Origin: Plesiomonas sp051652165
GTDB lineage: Bacteria > Pseudomonadota > Gammaproteobacteria > Enterobacterales > CAMTGL01
Length of the DNA stretch: 64,000 bases
Assembly: GCF_051652165.1 (NCBI RefSeq)
Contig: NZ_JBOFTR010000015.1
Coordinates: forward strand, 208,385-272,384
Reading direction: 5' to 3'
Part shown: positions 16,910-25,496 of the stretch, one piece after another
Numbering within the stretch: the first letter of the stretch is position 1
Layout: every line of letters starts with the position of its first letter
Position numbers and translations under genes: made by a program
Notes under the pieces: model-generated
Databases searched by the model: none
Told to the model about the DNA's origin: nothing
What the model saw: the letters and a program-made list of their open reading frames with translations, nothing else

Positions 16910-19900
16910 ATGTCACGACAACCCCTTACTCGCCTACCCTTTTTTTTGTTCCTCTCTCTTTGCTTTTCTGTGGTTATGCCACACACCGCATTTGCTGATG
17001 TGTTGCAAACTGCTGATAAGTTACAACAGTCTGTTACGGCTGTTGAGGCTGGGAATTTGCCGGATAAAAAATTACTGATTGATAATCTACAAACCGCGCT
17101 AACATGGTTAAAAACCCGTGATGATGCACAAAAACGCCGTAACGATTATCAGTCTGCAATCGATAACTATCCAGAAATGACAGCCGAATTACGGCAAAAA
17201 TTGTTAGCATTACAGCAAAGCAAGCCCCCTGTAGTGCGTGCTGCTACTTCAGCAGAATTAGAACAACACCTATTACAAACTAACAGTAAATTGCTTTCAG
17301 CAACGCGTAATTTGCAACAAGAAAGTGAACAAATTCAATCTATTATTGACTCTCTTAATGATATCCCCGCACGGCAAAGTGAAGCGCGTAATGCACTTGC
17401 CCAAGCTGAACAGCGTGTACAAACTCTGCCACAAAGCAGTACTCCAGCGGCACAATCTCAAGAGCAGGCTTTACGTGCAGAAGTTGCTGCACGTAAAGCA
17501 CAAGTTGATACCCTTGAGCTTGAGCAACTTTCTGCGAATAACCGTTTAGAATTAGCGCGACTAGCACAAGAAATTTCACGTATTGAACGTGATAGACTCG
17601 ACGCTCAACAACAAACTTTACGGGCTGATTTTAATGAAATGCGCCAAAAAGAGGCGCGCCAAGCCCTCGCGCAAAGCAATGAGTTAATTGAAAAAAGTGC
17701 TGACTTACCCCCTTTTTTAACTGCTCTGATTAACCAAAACCAACAACTCTCACAAGAGCTCAACCAACAAGCCCTTTTTTTAGAAAAAACCGCAGAAGCA
17801 CAACGTGCAGCACAAGCAAATACTAATCAGGTTAAATTGGCGTTGAGTAGCATTCGCGAGCAAGCACAATGGTTATCTGTTTCTAATGCATTAGGCGAAA
17901 GTTTACGTTCACAAATTGCCAAGTTGCCTAAAATGCCAAAACCACAGCAGCTTGATCGCGAAATGGCCGATATCCGTGCCAAACGCATTCAATTTGATGA
18001 GATGCAAACCACCACACTGACCGATGATCAAAAAGAGAACATCGCCACATTACCTAAAGAGCAACGCCGTATTTGGGATAGCCAATACCAAATTCAGCAT
18101 GATCTGCTTACCTCACTGATTACCGGCACAGATACCAGTATCTTAGAGCTTGCTAAACTCAAAGTAGCCACTAATCAACAAATTGATGCGCTCAAAGAGA
18201 TCAAAGTGGCCACGAACCGCTATCTATTCTGGTTGCCTGATCTCAATCCCATTAACTTCAGCTTTCCATTGGCAGTACTGCATGATGTTCATCAGATTGT
18301 CTCTATGGATATTGCAGGGCAAATCGCACAGGGTTTTATTGAAAGTGTGCAAAGTGAAAGCGTAATCTGGATGATTGCCGCACTGTGTTTGGTTATCGCT
18401 GCACGCTATAGCCGCAACCGCTATTTGGGCTTTCTTGATATAGCTTCTAGCCGTGTAGGTAAAGTAACACTTGATACCTTTGGGCTGACTCTACGTACCT
18501 TAATATGGTCTATCTGGTATGCTTTACCTGTTCCGATTTTATTGGCCGCAGTGGGTAATGGGTTGCTCAATGCTTGGGCATATCCCGCCGCAATTGCATT
18601 TGGCGAAAGTTTGCTCAGTCTTGTTCCAGTGATCAGTCTATTTGTACTCACCGCCAATTTTGCCCGCGCAAAGGGGCTGTTTATCATCCATTTCGGTTGG
18701 AACAGCCAGCAAGTTAGCCGTGCAATGCGTTATTACGCCGTATCACTGACCAGCTTTGTACCGTTATGGTGTATCTCTGATGCGCTGAGTTCACTTAACG
18801 ATCGTCAGTTTAATGATACCTTGGTCAGGCTTGCATTTATCGGCTTGTGTATTGTGTTGATGGTACTGACTGCCAGCCTAAAACGCGCCAAAGTTCCGCT
18901 ATACCTAAACGCACAAGGCTCTGGCCAAAACATGATTAACTACCTGTTGTGGGGAGTCGTGCTGGCTACTCCACCGCTGGCTATTTTATTCACCTGCTTA
19001 GGTTATCTTTCCACTTCACGGGCACTGCTGGCACGGGTAGAAGTTTCCTTAGTGGTTTGGCTCTTTTTGCTGCTGGTATACTACCTCACTCGCCGCTGGA
19101 TGTTGATCCAACGTCGTCGAATTGCCTTTGAACGTGCAAAACATCGCCGCTCTGAGATCCTCGCCCAACGTGCACGTAGCGATGACGACAATAACAGCAG
19201 TAATGATGCAGCACTTGATATGATAGAAGAGCCCGTCATTGATCTGGATGTGATCAGTGCCAAATCACTGCAATTGATTCGCTCTGTGATCTCATTGGCA
19301 GCATTAGGTTCACTGGTATTGATCTGGTCAGAACTGCATTCGGCATTTGCATTTTTAGATAATGTGAATTTGTGGAATGTGATGGATATCAGCAACGGGG
19401 TTGAGAGTATCCAACCTATCACCCTCGGTTCGCTGCTGTTTGCCGGCCTTTCGCTGATGATCACCGCCAAGATTATCCGCAATTTACCAGCACTGATGGA
19501 GCTTGCTCTGCTGCAACATTTAGACCTGACTCCGGGCACCGGTTATGCCATCACCACACTCACCAAATACTCGATTATTATTCTGGGGATCATGATCACA
19601 GCGTCAATGATCGGCGTTGATTGGGGAAAATTACAGTGGTTAGTTGCCGCATTAGGTGTCGGGCTGGGGTTTGGTTTGCAAGAGATCTTTGCCAACTTTA
19701 TCTCCGGCCTGATCATCTTGTTTGAAAAACCGATTCGGATTGGTGATACCGTCACAATCCGTGATCTCACTGGCACGATCACCAAAATTAATACCCGCGC
19801 CACCACCATTGTGGATTGGGATAGAAAAGAGATCATTGTGCCGAACAAGGCCTTTATTACCGAGCAGTTTATCAACTGGTCACTCTCAGATCCGATCACC

Positions 19901-20227
19901 CGGATTGTACTGCGCATTCCCGCACCGCCTGATGCAGACAGTGAACTGGTTAGCCGCCTGATTGAACAAGCGGCACGGCACACCACCAATGCGCTAGAAA
20001 CACCGGCACCGGAAGTCTATTTAGTGGATTTACAGCAAGGTATTCCTTTATATGAAATTCGTCTGTATGCCGCCGAGATGGGACATCGGATGCCTATTCG
20101 CAACGATCTACATAAAAATGTGCTGGCACTGTTCCGTGCACATCAGCTTGAACTGCCCTATCCACCTAGTCAGATTCGGGTTGAAACCATGAAGGCTGCA
20201 CAAGTGTTCAAAACAGGTGGGTTATAG
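16910..20227 (+). CDS. mscM: Large mechanosensitive channel of the MscM/MscK type
   Basis: The protein is predicted to be an inner-membrane tension-gated channel that releases solutes on osmotic downshock. A signal peptide (about residues 1-29, ending AFA) precedes a long periplasmic coiled-coil region rich in Gln, Ala and Glu (about 30-440). Some ten membrane segments follow, then the MscS core with GVGLGFGLQEIFANFISG and EKPIRIGDTV. Length is 1105 residues, as in YjeP/MscM (1107). I chose the ATG at 16910 because GAGG lies seven bases upstream. The psd-mscM-epmA arrangement is that of E. coli, favouring MscM over MscK. Confidence 0.94.
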   Translation: MSRQPLTRLPFFLFLSLCFSVVMPHTAFADVLQTADKLQQSVTAVEAGNLPDKKLLIDNLQTALTWLKTRDDAQKRRNDYQSAIDNYPEMTAELRQKLLALQQSKPPVVRAATSAELEQHLLQTNSKLLSATRNLQQESEQIQSIIDSLNDIPARQSEARNALAQAEQRVQTLPQSSTPAAQSQEQALRAEVAARKAQVDTLELEQLSANNRLELARLAQEISRIERDRLDAQQQTLRADFNEMRQKEARQALAQSNELIEKSADLPPFLTALINQNQQLSQELNQQALFLEKTAEAQRAAQANTNQVKLALSSIREQAQWLSVSNALGESLRSQIAKLPKMPKPQQLDREMADIRAKRIQFDEMQTTTLTDDQKENIATLPKEQRRIWDSQYQIQHDLLTSLITGTDTSILELAKLKVATNQQIDALKEIKVATNRYLFWLPDLNPINFSFPLAVLHDVHQIVSMDIAGQIAQGFIESVQSESVIWMIAALCLVIAARYSRNRYLGFLDIASSRVGKVTLDTFGLTLRTLIWSIWYALPVPILLAAVGNGLLNAWAYPAAIAFGESLLSLVPVISLFVLTANFARAKGLFIIHFGWNSQQVSRAMRYYAVSLTSFVPLWCISDALSSLNDRQFNDTLVRLAFIGLCIVLMVLTASLKRAKVPLYLNAQGSGQNMINYLLWGVVLATPPLAILFTCLGYLSTSRALLARVEVSLVVWLFLLLVYYLTRRWMLIQRRRIAFERAKHRRSEILAQRARSDDDNNSSNDAALDMIEEPVIDLDVISAKSLQLIRSVISLAALGSLVLIWSELHSAFAFLDNVNLWNVMDISNGVESIQPITLGSLLFAGLSLMITAKIIRNLPALMELALLQHLDLTPGTGYAITTLTKYSIIILGIMITASMIGVDWGKLQWLVAALGVGLGFGLQEIFANFISGLIILFEKPIRIGDTVTIRDLTGTITKINTRATTIVDWDRKEIIVPNKAFITEQFINWSLSDPITRIVLRIPAPPDADSELVSRLIEQAARHTTNALETPAPEVYLVDLQQGIPLYEIRLYAAEMGHRMPIRNDLHKNVLALFRAHQLELPYPPSQIRVETMKAAQVFKTGGL

Positions 20228-20238
20228 TGTGAATCGCA

Positions 20239-20292
20239 GTGTATCACTGGCAATATTTGCACGCCGGCACGCGATATCACATTGTGATACAC
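20239..20292. repeat. Nested inverted repeats of GTGTATCAC / GTGATACAC
   Basis: GTGTATCAC at 20239-20247 is the exact complement of GTGATACAC at 20284-20292. Inside lies the 15-bp palindrome TATCACATTGTGATA at 20275-20289. Three copies of the TATCAC half-site therefore occur within 54 bases. No T run follows, so an operator is as likely as a terminator. Confidence 0.6.
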
Positions 20293-20343
20293 AGTTTACA
20301 CATAACTCATGATCATACAGCACCAAATGAGAATGATAACCTA

Positions 20344-20372
20344 TTGCATTTGAGTGTATTCTACTCTATGGT
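20344..20372 (+). promoter_or_regulatory. Candidate orphan promoter with a Fur-like element
   Basis: TTGCAT (20344-20349) and TATGGT (20367-20372) are spaced by exactly 17 bases. Just upstream, 20329-20347 reads GAGAATGATAACCTATTGC, which matches the GATAAT-type Fur hexamers in its first two units only. No gene lies downstream on this strand, so an RNA product is possible. Confidence 0.35.
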
Positions 20373-20429
20373 AGATAAAAAAGAGTCTGTGTAAAGCAGT
20401 CAGCATTATTTCCAAACCGGTTTCAGCAA

Positions 20430-20455
20430 AACGGCCTCCTGTGTAGGTGGCCGTT
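20430..20455 (-). terminator. Hairpin, possible epmA terminator
   Basis: AACGGCC and GGCCGTT are perfect 7-base arms. On the minus strand the stem is followed by a short T run (TTTTG). It lies about 190 bases past the epmA stop. Confidence 0.45.
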
Positions 20456-20644
20456 ATCGGTAAAGTTATCAATACGACCACTCTACATACCTATAATACA
20501 TCTAAGTCGATGATTTTATAGATATTGCTTCGCACATCACCTCATCGCACAAACAGTAGCGATTAGGTGTATATATTGTATATGTCATGCACAACACACT
20601 ATTTTGTACAGAGAATTACGCAAATTAAACGGATAAGACCGTAT

Positions 20645-21619
20645 TTAAGCAACATCAATTGGAAATGCAATCACTTCACTAATATGCTCTGCATCTACTG
20701 CAATCATTAATAATCGCTCAACACCTAACGCAACCCCTGAGCAATCAGGGATCCCGGCGGCTACTGCTGCCATAAAACGCTCATCAATTGGATAAGTTGC
20801 CAACCCACGTGCTGCTCGCTTAAGATTTTCTTGCTCTAAACGCTTACGTAGCTCATCAAGATCAGTCAGTTCATGAAAACCATCTGCCAGCTCTAATCCC
20901 TTAAAATAGAGCTGAAAACGCTCTGCCACTCGGTGATCTTCAGAGCTGATTTGTGCTAACTCTGCCTGATTTGCGGGAAAGTGATACACAAATGCAGGTT
21001 TCTCTGCACCTAAATGGGGCACTACAGCGTGTTGAAACAGCACATGCAATAGACAATCACGATCTTCACAATCAATCTCCTCCGCAAGCCCCTGCTGTTG
21101 CAACAAATCTAACAGCGTTGCTTTATCGGCTGAGAGTGGGTCAATATTTAAGTGGCGTAGAAAAGCCTGCTGATAAGTCAAACTCTCTGCTGCTTCACAA
21201 TCTAGCACCTGCTGCACCAGATCATCCACTTCATTGATCAAACGATACATGTCAAAACAGGGGCGATACCACTCTAAAATCGTAAATTCAGGATTATGCT
21301 GATGATCAGCATCTTTGTTGCGGAAAGATTTGGCTAACTGAAAGATCGGCCCACTGCCGGCCGCTAGCAAGCGTTTCATATGATATTCAGGGTTGGTAGT
21401 CAGATAGAGTTTCTGACTCTCACAGGTATCACAACCCTGATAATCCAGTTGAAAGGGGAATTGATAGACATCCGCCAGCGTGGTTTGGCTCATCGAGGGG
21501 GTTTCAACTTCCAACACACCACGATCAGCAAAAAAACGACGAACATCTGCCAGCATCGCCGCGCGTTTGAGCAAGTTACTCATTGGTGCGGTGGGTTGCC
21601 AGCTTACCGATTCACTCAT
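20645..21619 (-). CDS. epmA: EF-P--(R)-beta-lysine ligase EpmA
   Basis: EpmA (PoxA, GenX, YjeA) resembles the catalytic core of class II lysyl-tRNA synthetase and attaches beta-lysine to elongation factor P. Family blocks are VEVETPSMSQTTLADVY-like at residues 36-52, LTTNPEYHMKRLLAAG, HNPEFTILEWYRP and the final motif-3 region GVALGVERLLMIA. Length is 324 residues (E. coli 325). The motif-2 region reads FRNKDADHQHNPEF where E. coli has FRNEE, an unusual local change. AGAGG precedes the ATG. It is convergent with mscM and divergent from frdA, as in E. coli. Neither efp nor epmB is in the window. Confidence 0.95.
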   Translation of the reverse strand: MSESVSWQPTAPMSNLLKRAAMLADVRRFFADRGVLEVETPSMSQTTLADVYQFPFQLDYQGCDTCESQKLYLTTNPEYHMKRLLAAGSGPIFQLAKSFRNKDADHQHNPEFTILEWYRPCFDMYRLINEVDDLVQQVLDCEAAESLTYQQAFLRHLNIDPLSADKATLLDLLQQQGLAEEIDCEDRDCLLHVLFQHAVVPHLGAEKPAFVYHFPANQAELAQISSEDHRVAERFQLYFKGLELADGFHELTDLDELRKRLEQENLKRAARGLATYPIDERFMAAVAAGIPDCSGVALGVERLLMIAVDAEHISEVIAFPIDVA

Positions 21620-22006
21620 GATTTCCTCTGATTTACCAATTCAATTGTGCCGCAGTCTACGCGTGCTTGCTCTAACACACAAATCTGACACTTTATCCCT
21701 TTTTTAACCCTGATCTGAAAATGTAAAAAGAAGATAAAAACAACACCGTTACGTTAATTTATCGAAGAAAAGTGTAAATCAAGTGATGTTATTCCTAATT
21801 TTGTGACTTTGTGAGATTTTTTGCGCTTGATCACGAATTTAGATCTTACTACCTCTTAACGGTGAGGAAACTCTCAAAAGAGATGACTACATCAAGTTTT
21901 GTTGCAAAGCGCAGTTCTACAATAGCGTTGCTGAAACCAAAGATTTTCTCTTGAGTTCTTTTTATTAATCCCGATGACTATTTTGTCAACATTTCGGAGG
22001 AATGCT
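21620..22006. promoter_or_regulatory. frdA upstream region
   Basis: This 387-base divergent gap between epmA and frdA must hold both promoters. On the frd side a TACAAT (21918-21923) lies 17 bases after a poor AGTTTT, a weak pair typical of activator-dependent promoters. An ATCAA half-site (21891-21895) overlaps it, and TTGATCACG lies near 21829. I could not find a full TTGAT-N4-ATCAA FNR site, so oxygen control is expected from the family but not shown here. Confidence 0.35.
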
Positions 22007-23800
22007 GTGCAGACCTTTACCGCAGACATCGCCATCATTGGTGCAGGTGGCGCGGGCTTGCGTGCCGCTATTGCCGCAGCTGAAGCGAACCCTAACCTGA
22101 AGATAGCGTTAGTATCCAAGGTATACCCTATGCGCAGTCACACTGTTGCGGCCGAAGGTGGCTCTGCAGCAGTAGCACTGGATCATGATAGCTACGATAA
22201 CCACTTCAACGATACTGTATCGGGAGGAGATTGGTTATGTGAGCAAGACGTAGTTGAATACTTCGTTAAGAACTCCCCAAATGAGATGACCCAACTCGAA
22301 CAGTGGGGTTGTCCGTGGAGCCGTCGTCCGGACGGTTCAGTCAACGTGCGCCGTTTTGGTGGCATGAAGATCGAGCGTACTTGGTTTGCCGCGGATAAAT
22401 CCGGCTTCCACATGCTGCATACGCTGTTCCAAACCTCAATCAAATATCCGCAAATCCAGCGTTTTGACGAGCACTTCGTTCTCGACCTGCTGGTCGACAA
22501 CGGCGAAGCCCGTGGTCTGGTTGCCATGAATATGATGGAAGGCACACTGGTTCAGATCCGCGCCAACAGCGTGATCCTCGCTACCGGTGGTGCTGGCCGT
22601 GTTTACCGTTACAACACCAATGGTGGCATCGTGACCGGTGATGGTATGGCAATGGCCTACCGTCATGGCGTACCACTGCGTGACATGGAGTTCGTCCAGT
22701 ATCACCCAACAGGTCTGCCTGGCTCAGGTATCCTGATGACCGAAGGCTGCCGTGGTGAAGGCGGTATTCTGGTGAACAAAGATGGCTACCGCTATCTGCA
22801 AGACTACGGTATGGGCCCAGAAACACCGGTTGGCCAGCCGAAGAACAAATACATGGAGCTGGGCCCGCGTGACAAGGTTTCACAGGCATTCTGGCACGAG
22901 TGGCGCGCAGGCCGCACTATCTCTACCCCACTGGGCGATGCAGTACATCTTGACCTGCGTCATCTGGGCGAGAAGTACCTGAACGAGCGTCTGCCGTTTA
23001 TCTGTGAGCTGTCCAAGGCTTACGTGGGTGTTGACCCAGTGAAAGAGCCGATTCCGGTTCGTCCAGCAGTGCACTACACCATGGGTGGTATTGAAACCGA
23101 CAACCAGTGTGAAACCCGTATCAAGGGTCTGTTCGCAGTGGGTGAGTGTTCATCTGTGGGTCTGCACGGTGCGAACCGTCTGGGTTCTAACTCACTGGCT
23201 GAAATCGTGGTATTTGGCCGTTTGGCCGGTGAAAACGCCGTTGCGCGTGCCGCCGAAATGGGCGAAGCCAACGATGCAGCACTGAATGCACAAGTGAAAG
23301 ACATTGAAAACCGTCTGCACACTGTTCTGAACCAAGAAGGCAATGAGTCTTGGTCGAAGATCCGTGACGAGATGGGTCAATCAATGGAAGAAGGCTGCGG
23401 TATTTACCGTACCGAAGATCTGATGCAAGCCACCGTTGATAAGCTGGCCGAACTCAAAGAGCGTATTAAGAAAGTCTCCATCAAAGACCGTTCAAGCGTG
23501 TTTAACACCGATCTGCTGTACGCGATTGAAGTGGGTTACAGCCTTGAAGTGGCCGATGCCATGGCAAACTCTGCGCTGGCGCGTAAAGAGTCTCGTGGTG
23601 CACACCAGCGTCTGGATGAAGGCTACACCGAGCGTGATGATGTGAACTTCTTGAAGCACACATTGGCATTCCGCAGTGAAGATGGCGGCGCGCCACGCTT
23701 GGAATACAGCGATGTCTGCATCACAACCTCTCAGCCTGCCAAACGTGTATATGGCGCTGAAGCTGAAGACCAAGAAAAGCTGAAGAAGGAGCAGGCATAA
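22007..23800 (+). CDS. frdA: Fumarate reductase flavoprotein subunit FrdA
   Basis: FrdA carries covalent FAD and reduces fumarate to succinate in anaerobic respiration. The N-terminal FAD fold shows IIGAGGAGLRAAIAAAEAN, and the flavin-linking His lies in RSHTVAAEGG. Active-site blocks include VQYHPTGLPGSGILMTEG and LHGANRLGSNSLAE. Start is the GTG at 22007 with GGAGG six bases upstream, the same start codon type as I recall for E. coli, giving 597 residues against 602. It overlaps frdB by one base (TAATG). First gene of frdABCD. Confidence 0.98.
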   Translation: MQTFTADIAIIGAGGAGLRAAIAAAEANPNLKIALVSKVYPMRSHTVAAEGGSAAVALDHDSYDNHFNDTVSGGDWLCEQDVVEYFVKNSPNEMTQLEQWGCPWSRRPDGSVNVRRFGGMKIERTWFAADKSGFHMLHTLFQTSIKYPQIQRFDEHFVLDLLVDNGEARGLVAMNMMEGTLVQIRANSVILATGGAGRVYRYNTNGGIVTGDGMAMAYRHGVPLRDMEFVQYHPTGLPGSGILMTEGCRGEGGILVNKDGYRYLQDYGMGPETPVGQPKNKYMELGPRDKVSQAFWHEWRAGRTISTPLGDAVHLDLRHLGEKYLNERLPFICELSKAYVGVDPVKEPIPVRPAVHYTMGGIETDNQCETRIKGLFAVGECSSVGLHGANRLGSNSLAEIVVFGRLAGENAVARAAEMGEANDAALNAQVKDIENRLHTVLNQEGNESWSKIRDEMGQSMEEGCGIYRTEDLMQATVDKLAELKERIKKVSIKDRSSVFNTDLLYAIEVGYSLEVADAMANSALARKESRGAHQRLDEGYTERDDVNFLKHTLAFRSEDGGAPRLEYSDVCITTSQPAKRVYGAEAEDQEKLKKEQA

Positions 23801-24534
23801 TGGCAAGCCGTACGCTAAAGATGGATGTAATGCGCTACAATCCTGAGCAGGATAACGAGCCATACTTCCAGACTTTTGATGTGCCTTACGACAACGCCAC
23901 CTCGTTGCTTGATGCGTTAGGCTACATCAAAGACAACTTAGACAGCGACCTGTCTTACCGCTGGTCTTGCCGAATGGCGATTTGCGGCTCATGCGGCATG
24001 ATGGTTAACAATGTGCCAAAGCTGGCCTGTAAGACCTTCTTGCGTGACTACACCGAAGAGGGCATGCGTATTGAAGCGCTGGCCAACTTCCCAGTAGAGC
24101 GTGATTTAGTGGTCGATATGACTCACTTTATCGAAAGCCTTGAGTCTATCAAACCGTATGTGATCGGTAACGATCGCAAGGTTTCAGAAGGCCCGAACAT
24201 CCAGACTCCGGCACAAATGGAGAAATACAGTCAATTCTCTATGTGCATCAACTGTGGCCTGTGCTACGCAGCCTGCCCGCAGTTTGGTCTAAACCCTGAG
24301 TTTGTAGGTCCAGGCGTACTGGCACTGGCACAGCGTTACAACACCGATAGCCGTGACCACGGTCAGGCCGAGCGTATGCCGGTACTGAACGGTAAAAACG
24401 GCGTGTGGAGCTGTACGTTTGTTGGATACTGTTCTGAAGTCTGTCCGAAGCACGTTGATCCTGCCGCTGCTATCCAGCAGGGCAAGGTAGAAAGTGCGAA
24501 AGACTTCATGATCGCCATGCTGAAGCCACAGTGA
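23800..24534 (+). CDS. frdB: Fumarate reductase iron-sulfur subunit FrdB
   Basis: FrdB passes electrons from menaquinol at FrdCD to FrdA through three clusters. The [2Fe-2S] site is SCRMAICGSCGMM with a later Cys in KLACKTF. The [4Fe-4S] and [3Fe-4S] ligands lie in CINCGLCYAACPQFG and CSEVCPKHVDP. Length is 244 residues, as in E. coli. The start overlaps the frdA stop, so translational coupling is likely. Confidence 0.98.
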   Translation: MASRTLKMDVMRYNPEQDNEPYFQTFDVPYDNATSLLDALGYIKDNLDSDLSYRWSCRMAICGSCGMMVNNVPKLACKTFLRDYTEEGMRIEALANFPVERDLVVDMTHFIESLESIKPYVIGNDRKVSEGPNIQTPAQMEKYSQFSMCINCGLCYAACPQFGLNPEFVGPGVLALAQRYNTDSRDHGQAERMPVLNGKNGVWSCTFVGYCSEVCPKHVDPAAAIQQGKVESAKDFMIAMLKPQ

Positions 24535-24542
24535 GGAATAAA

Positions 24543-24941
24543 ATGAGCACTATGTCGAAGCGTAAACCTTATGTTCGTGGGATGAAAGCGAACTGGTGGC
24601 AGAAACTGGGCTTTTACAAGTTCTACATGATCCGTGAAGGCAGCGCTATCCCTACCGTCTGGTTTGGTCTGGTACTGTTATACGGCATGTTCGCCCTGCG
24701 TAGCGGTGCAGAAAGCTGGGGAACGTTTGTTGGTTTCCTACAAAACCCTATCGTACTGTTGCTGAACTTGATTGCTCTGGCCATGACCTTGCTGCACACC
24801 GCAACGTGGTTCAATCTGGCACCAAAAGCACAGATAATCATCATTAACGGTGAAAAGCTGGCCGAGTCAAAGATTGTTAAAGCACTGTGGGCAGTGATGG
24901 TAGCATTCACTGTATTTGCCTTAGCTATCGTACTGATTTAA
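24543..24941 (+). CDS. frdC: Fumarate reductase membrane anchor FrdC
   Basis: FrdC is one of two membrane anchors that bind menaquinol. The 132-residue protein starts MSTMSKRKPYVRGM and has three membrane helices, with the conserved FYKFYMIREGSA before the first and LLHTATWF in the second. I chose the ATG at 24543, nine bases past the frdB stop, because GAGG lies six bases upstream; an in-frame start at 24531 would overlap frdB. Length matches E. coli (131). Confidence 0.96.
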   Translation: MSTMSKRKPYVRGMKANWWQKLGFYKFYMIREGSAIPTVWFGLVLLYGMFALRSGAESWGTFVGFLQNPIVLLLNLIALAMTLLHTATWFNLAPKAQIIIINGEKLAESKIVKALWAVMVAFTVFALAIVLI

Positions 24942-24953
24942 GGAAGGAATACG

Positions 24954-25313
24954 ATGAAATCATCCATCCCTCAGCGTTCTGACGAACCGATCTTCTGGGG
25001 TCTGTTTGGTGCAGGCGGTATGTGGAGTGCTATTGTTTCTCCGGTCATTATTCTGCTGGTTGGCGTTCTGCTGCCACTGGGTATTTTACCGGCAGATGCC
25101 ATGAGCTATGAGCGCGTACTGAGCTTTGCACAAAGCATCATTGGTCGCCTGTTCATGCTAGGTATGCTGATCCTGCCTATCTGGTGTGGCATGCACCGTA
25201 TTCACCACGCGATGCACGATCTGAAAGTGCATGTGCCTGCTGGAAAGCTGGTGTTCTACGGCCTGTCTGCAATCTTCAGCCTGTTGGCACTGATTGTAGT
25301 TTTCACGCTGTAA
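24954..25313 (+). CDS. frdD: Fumarate reductase membrane anchor FrdD
   Basis: FrdD completes the membrane anchor. The 119-residue protein equals E. coli FrdD in length and keeps RSDEPIFWGLFGAGGMW, MLILPIWCGMHRIHHAMHDL and three membrane helices. GGAAGG precedes the ATG, and frdC ends 12 bases earlier. It is followed by tandem palindromes and a strong terminator. Confidence 0.97.
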   Translation: MKSSIPQRSDEPIFWGLFGAGGMWSAIVSPVIILLVGVLLPLGILPADAMSYERVLSFAQSIIGRLFMLGMLILPIWCGMHRIHHAMHDLKVHVPAGKLVFYGLSAIFSLLALIVVFTL

Positions 25314-25324
25314 TCCAGTATACC

Positions 25325-25354
25325 GCTCACTTAAGTGAGCCACTCTTTTGAGTG
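25325..25354. repeat. Two tandem palindromes after frdD
   Basis: GCTCACTTAAGTGAGC (25325-25340) is a 16-bp perfect palindrome. It is directly followed by CACTC-TTTT-GAGTG (25341-25354). Both lie between the frdD stop and its terminator. Confidence 0.7.
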
Positions 25355-25360
25355 ATATGA

Positions 25361-25389
25361 AGCCCTGAGAACCCCTCAGGGCTTTTTTT
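25361..25389 (+). terminator. Terminator of frdABCD
   Basis: AGCCCTGAG and CTCAGGGCT are perfect 9-base arms around a five-base loop, followed by seven T. In E. coli the frd terminator also serves as the ampC attenuator; here blc follows. Confidence 0.9.
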
Positions 25390-25496
25390 ATCCCTTAAAA
25401 ATCAGCCCTATTCATAAAATATAATGCCGCAGTCGGCAGAAATAGACGTAGACTTACCGTTATCTGTCATATTTTAAGCATTACAAGGATGATCTC

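Larger units (their letters stand above)
20228..20644. other. Gene-free gap between mscM and epmA with palindromes and a possible orphan promoter
   Basis: No credible coding frame is seen in this 417-base gap between convergent genes. It holds the TATCAC palindrome cluster (20239-20292), a weak Fur-box-like element (20329-20347), a sigma-70-like promoter (20344-20372) with no gene after it, and a hairpin (20430-20455). The rest is A+T rich. Confidence 0.6.

Noticed and set aside
21780..21900. FNR site before frdA
   Set aside because: Only half-sites (ATCAA, TTGAT) were found; no pair has the required four-base spacing with a good second half.
25314..25496. Remnant of ampC between frdD and blc
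   Set aside because: The 183 bases contain only palindromes, the terminator and the blc leader; no serine beta-lactamase motif was found in any frame.
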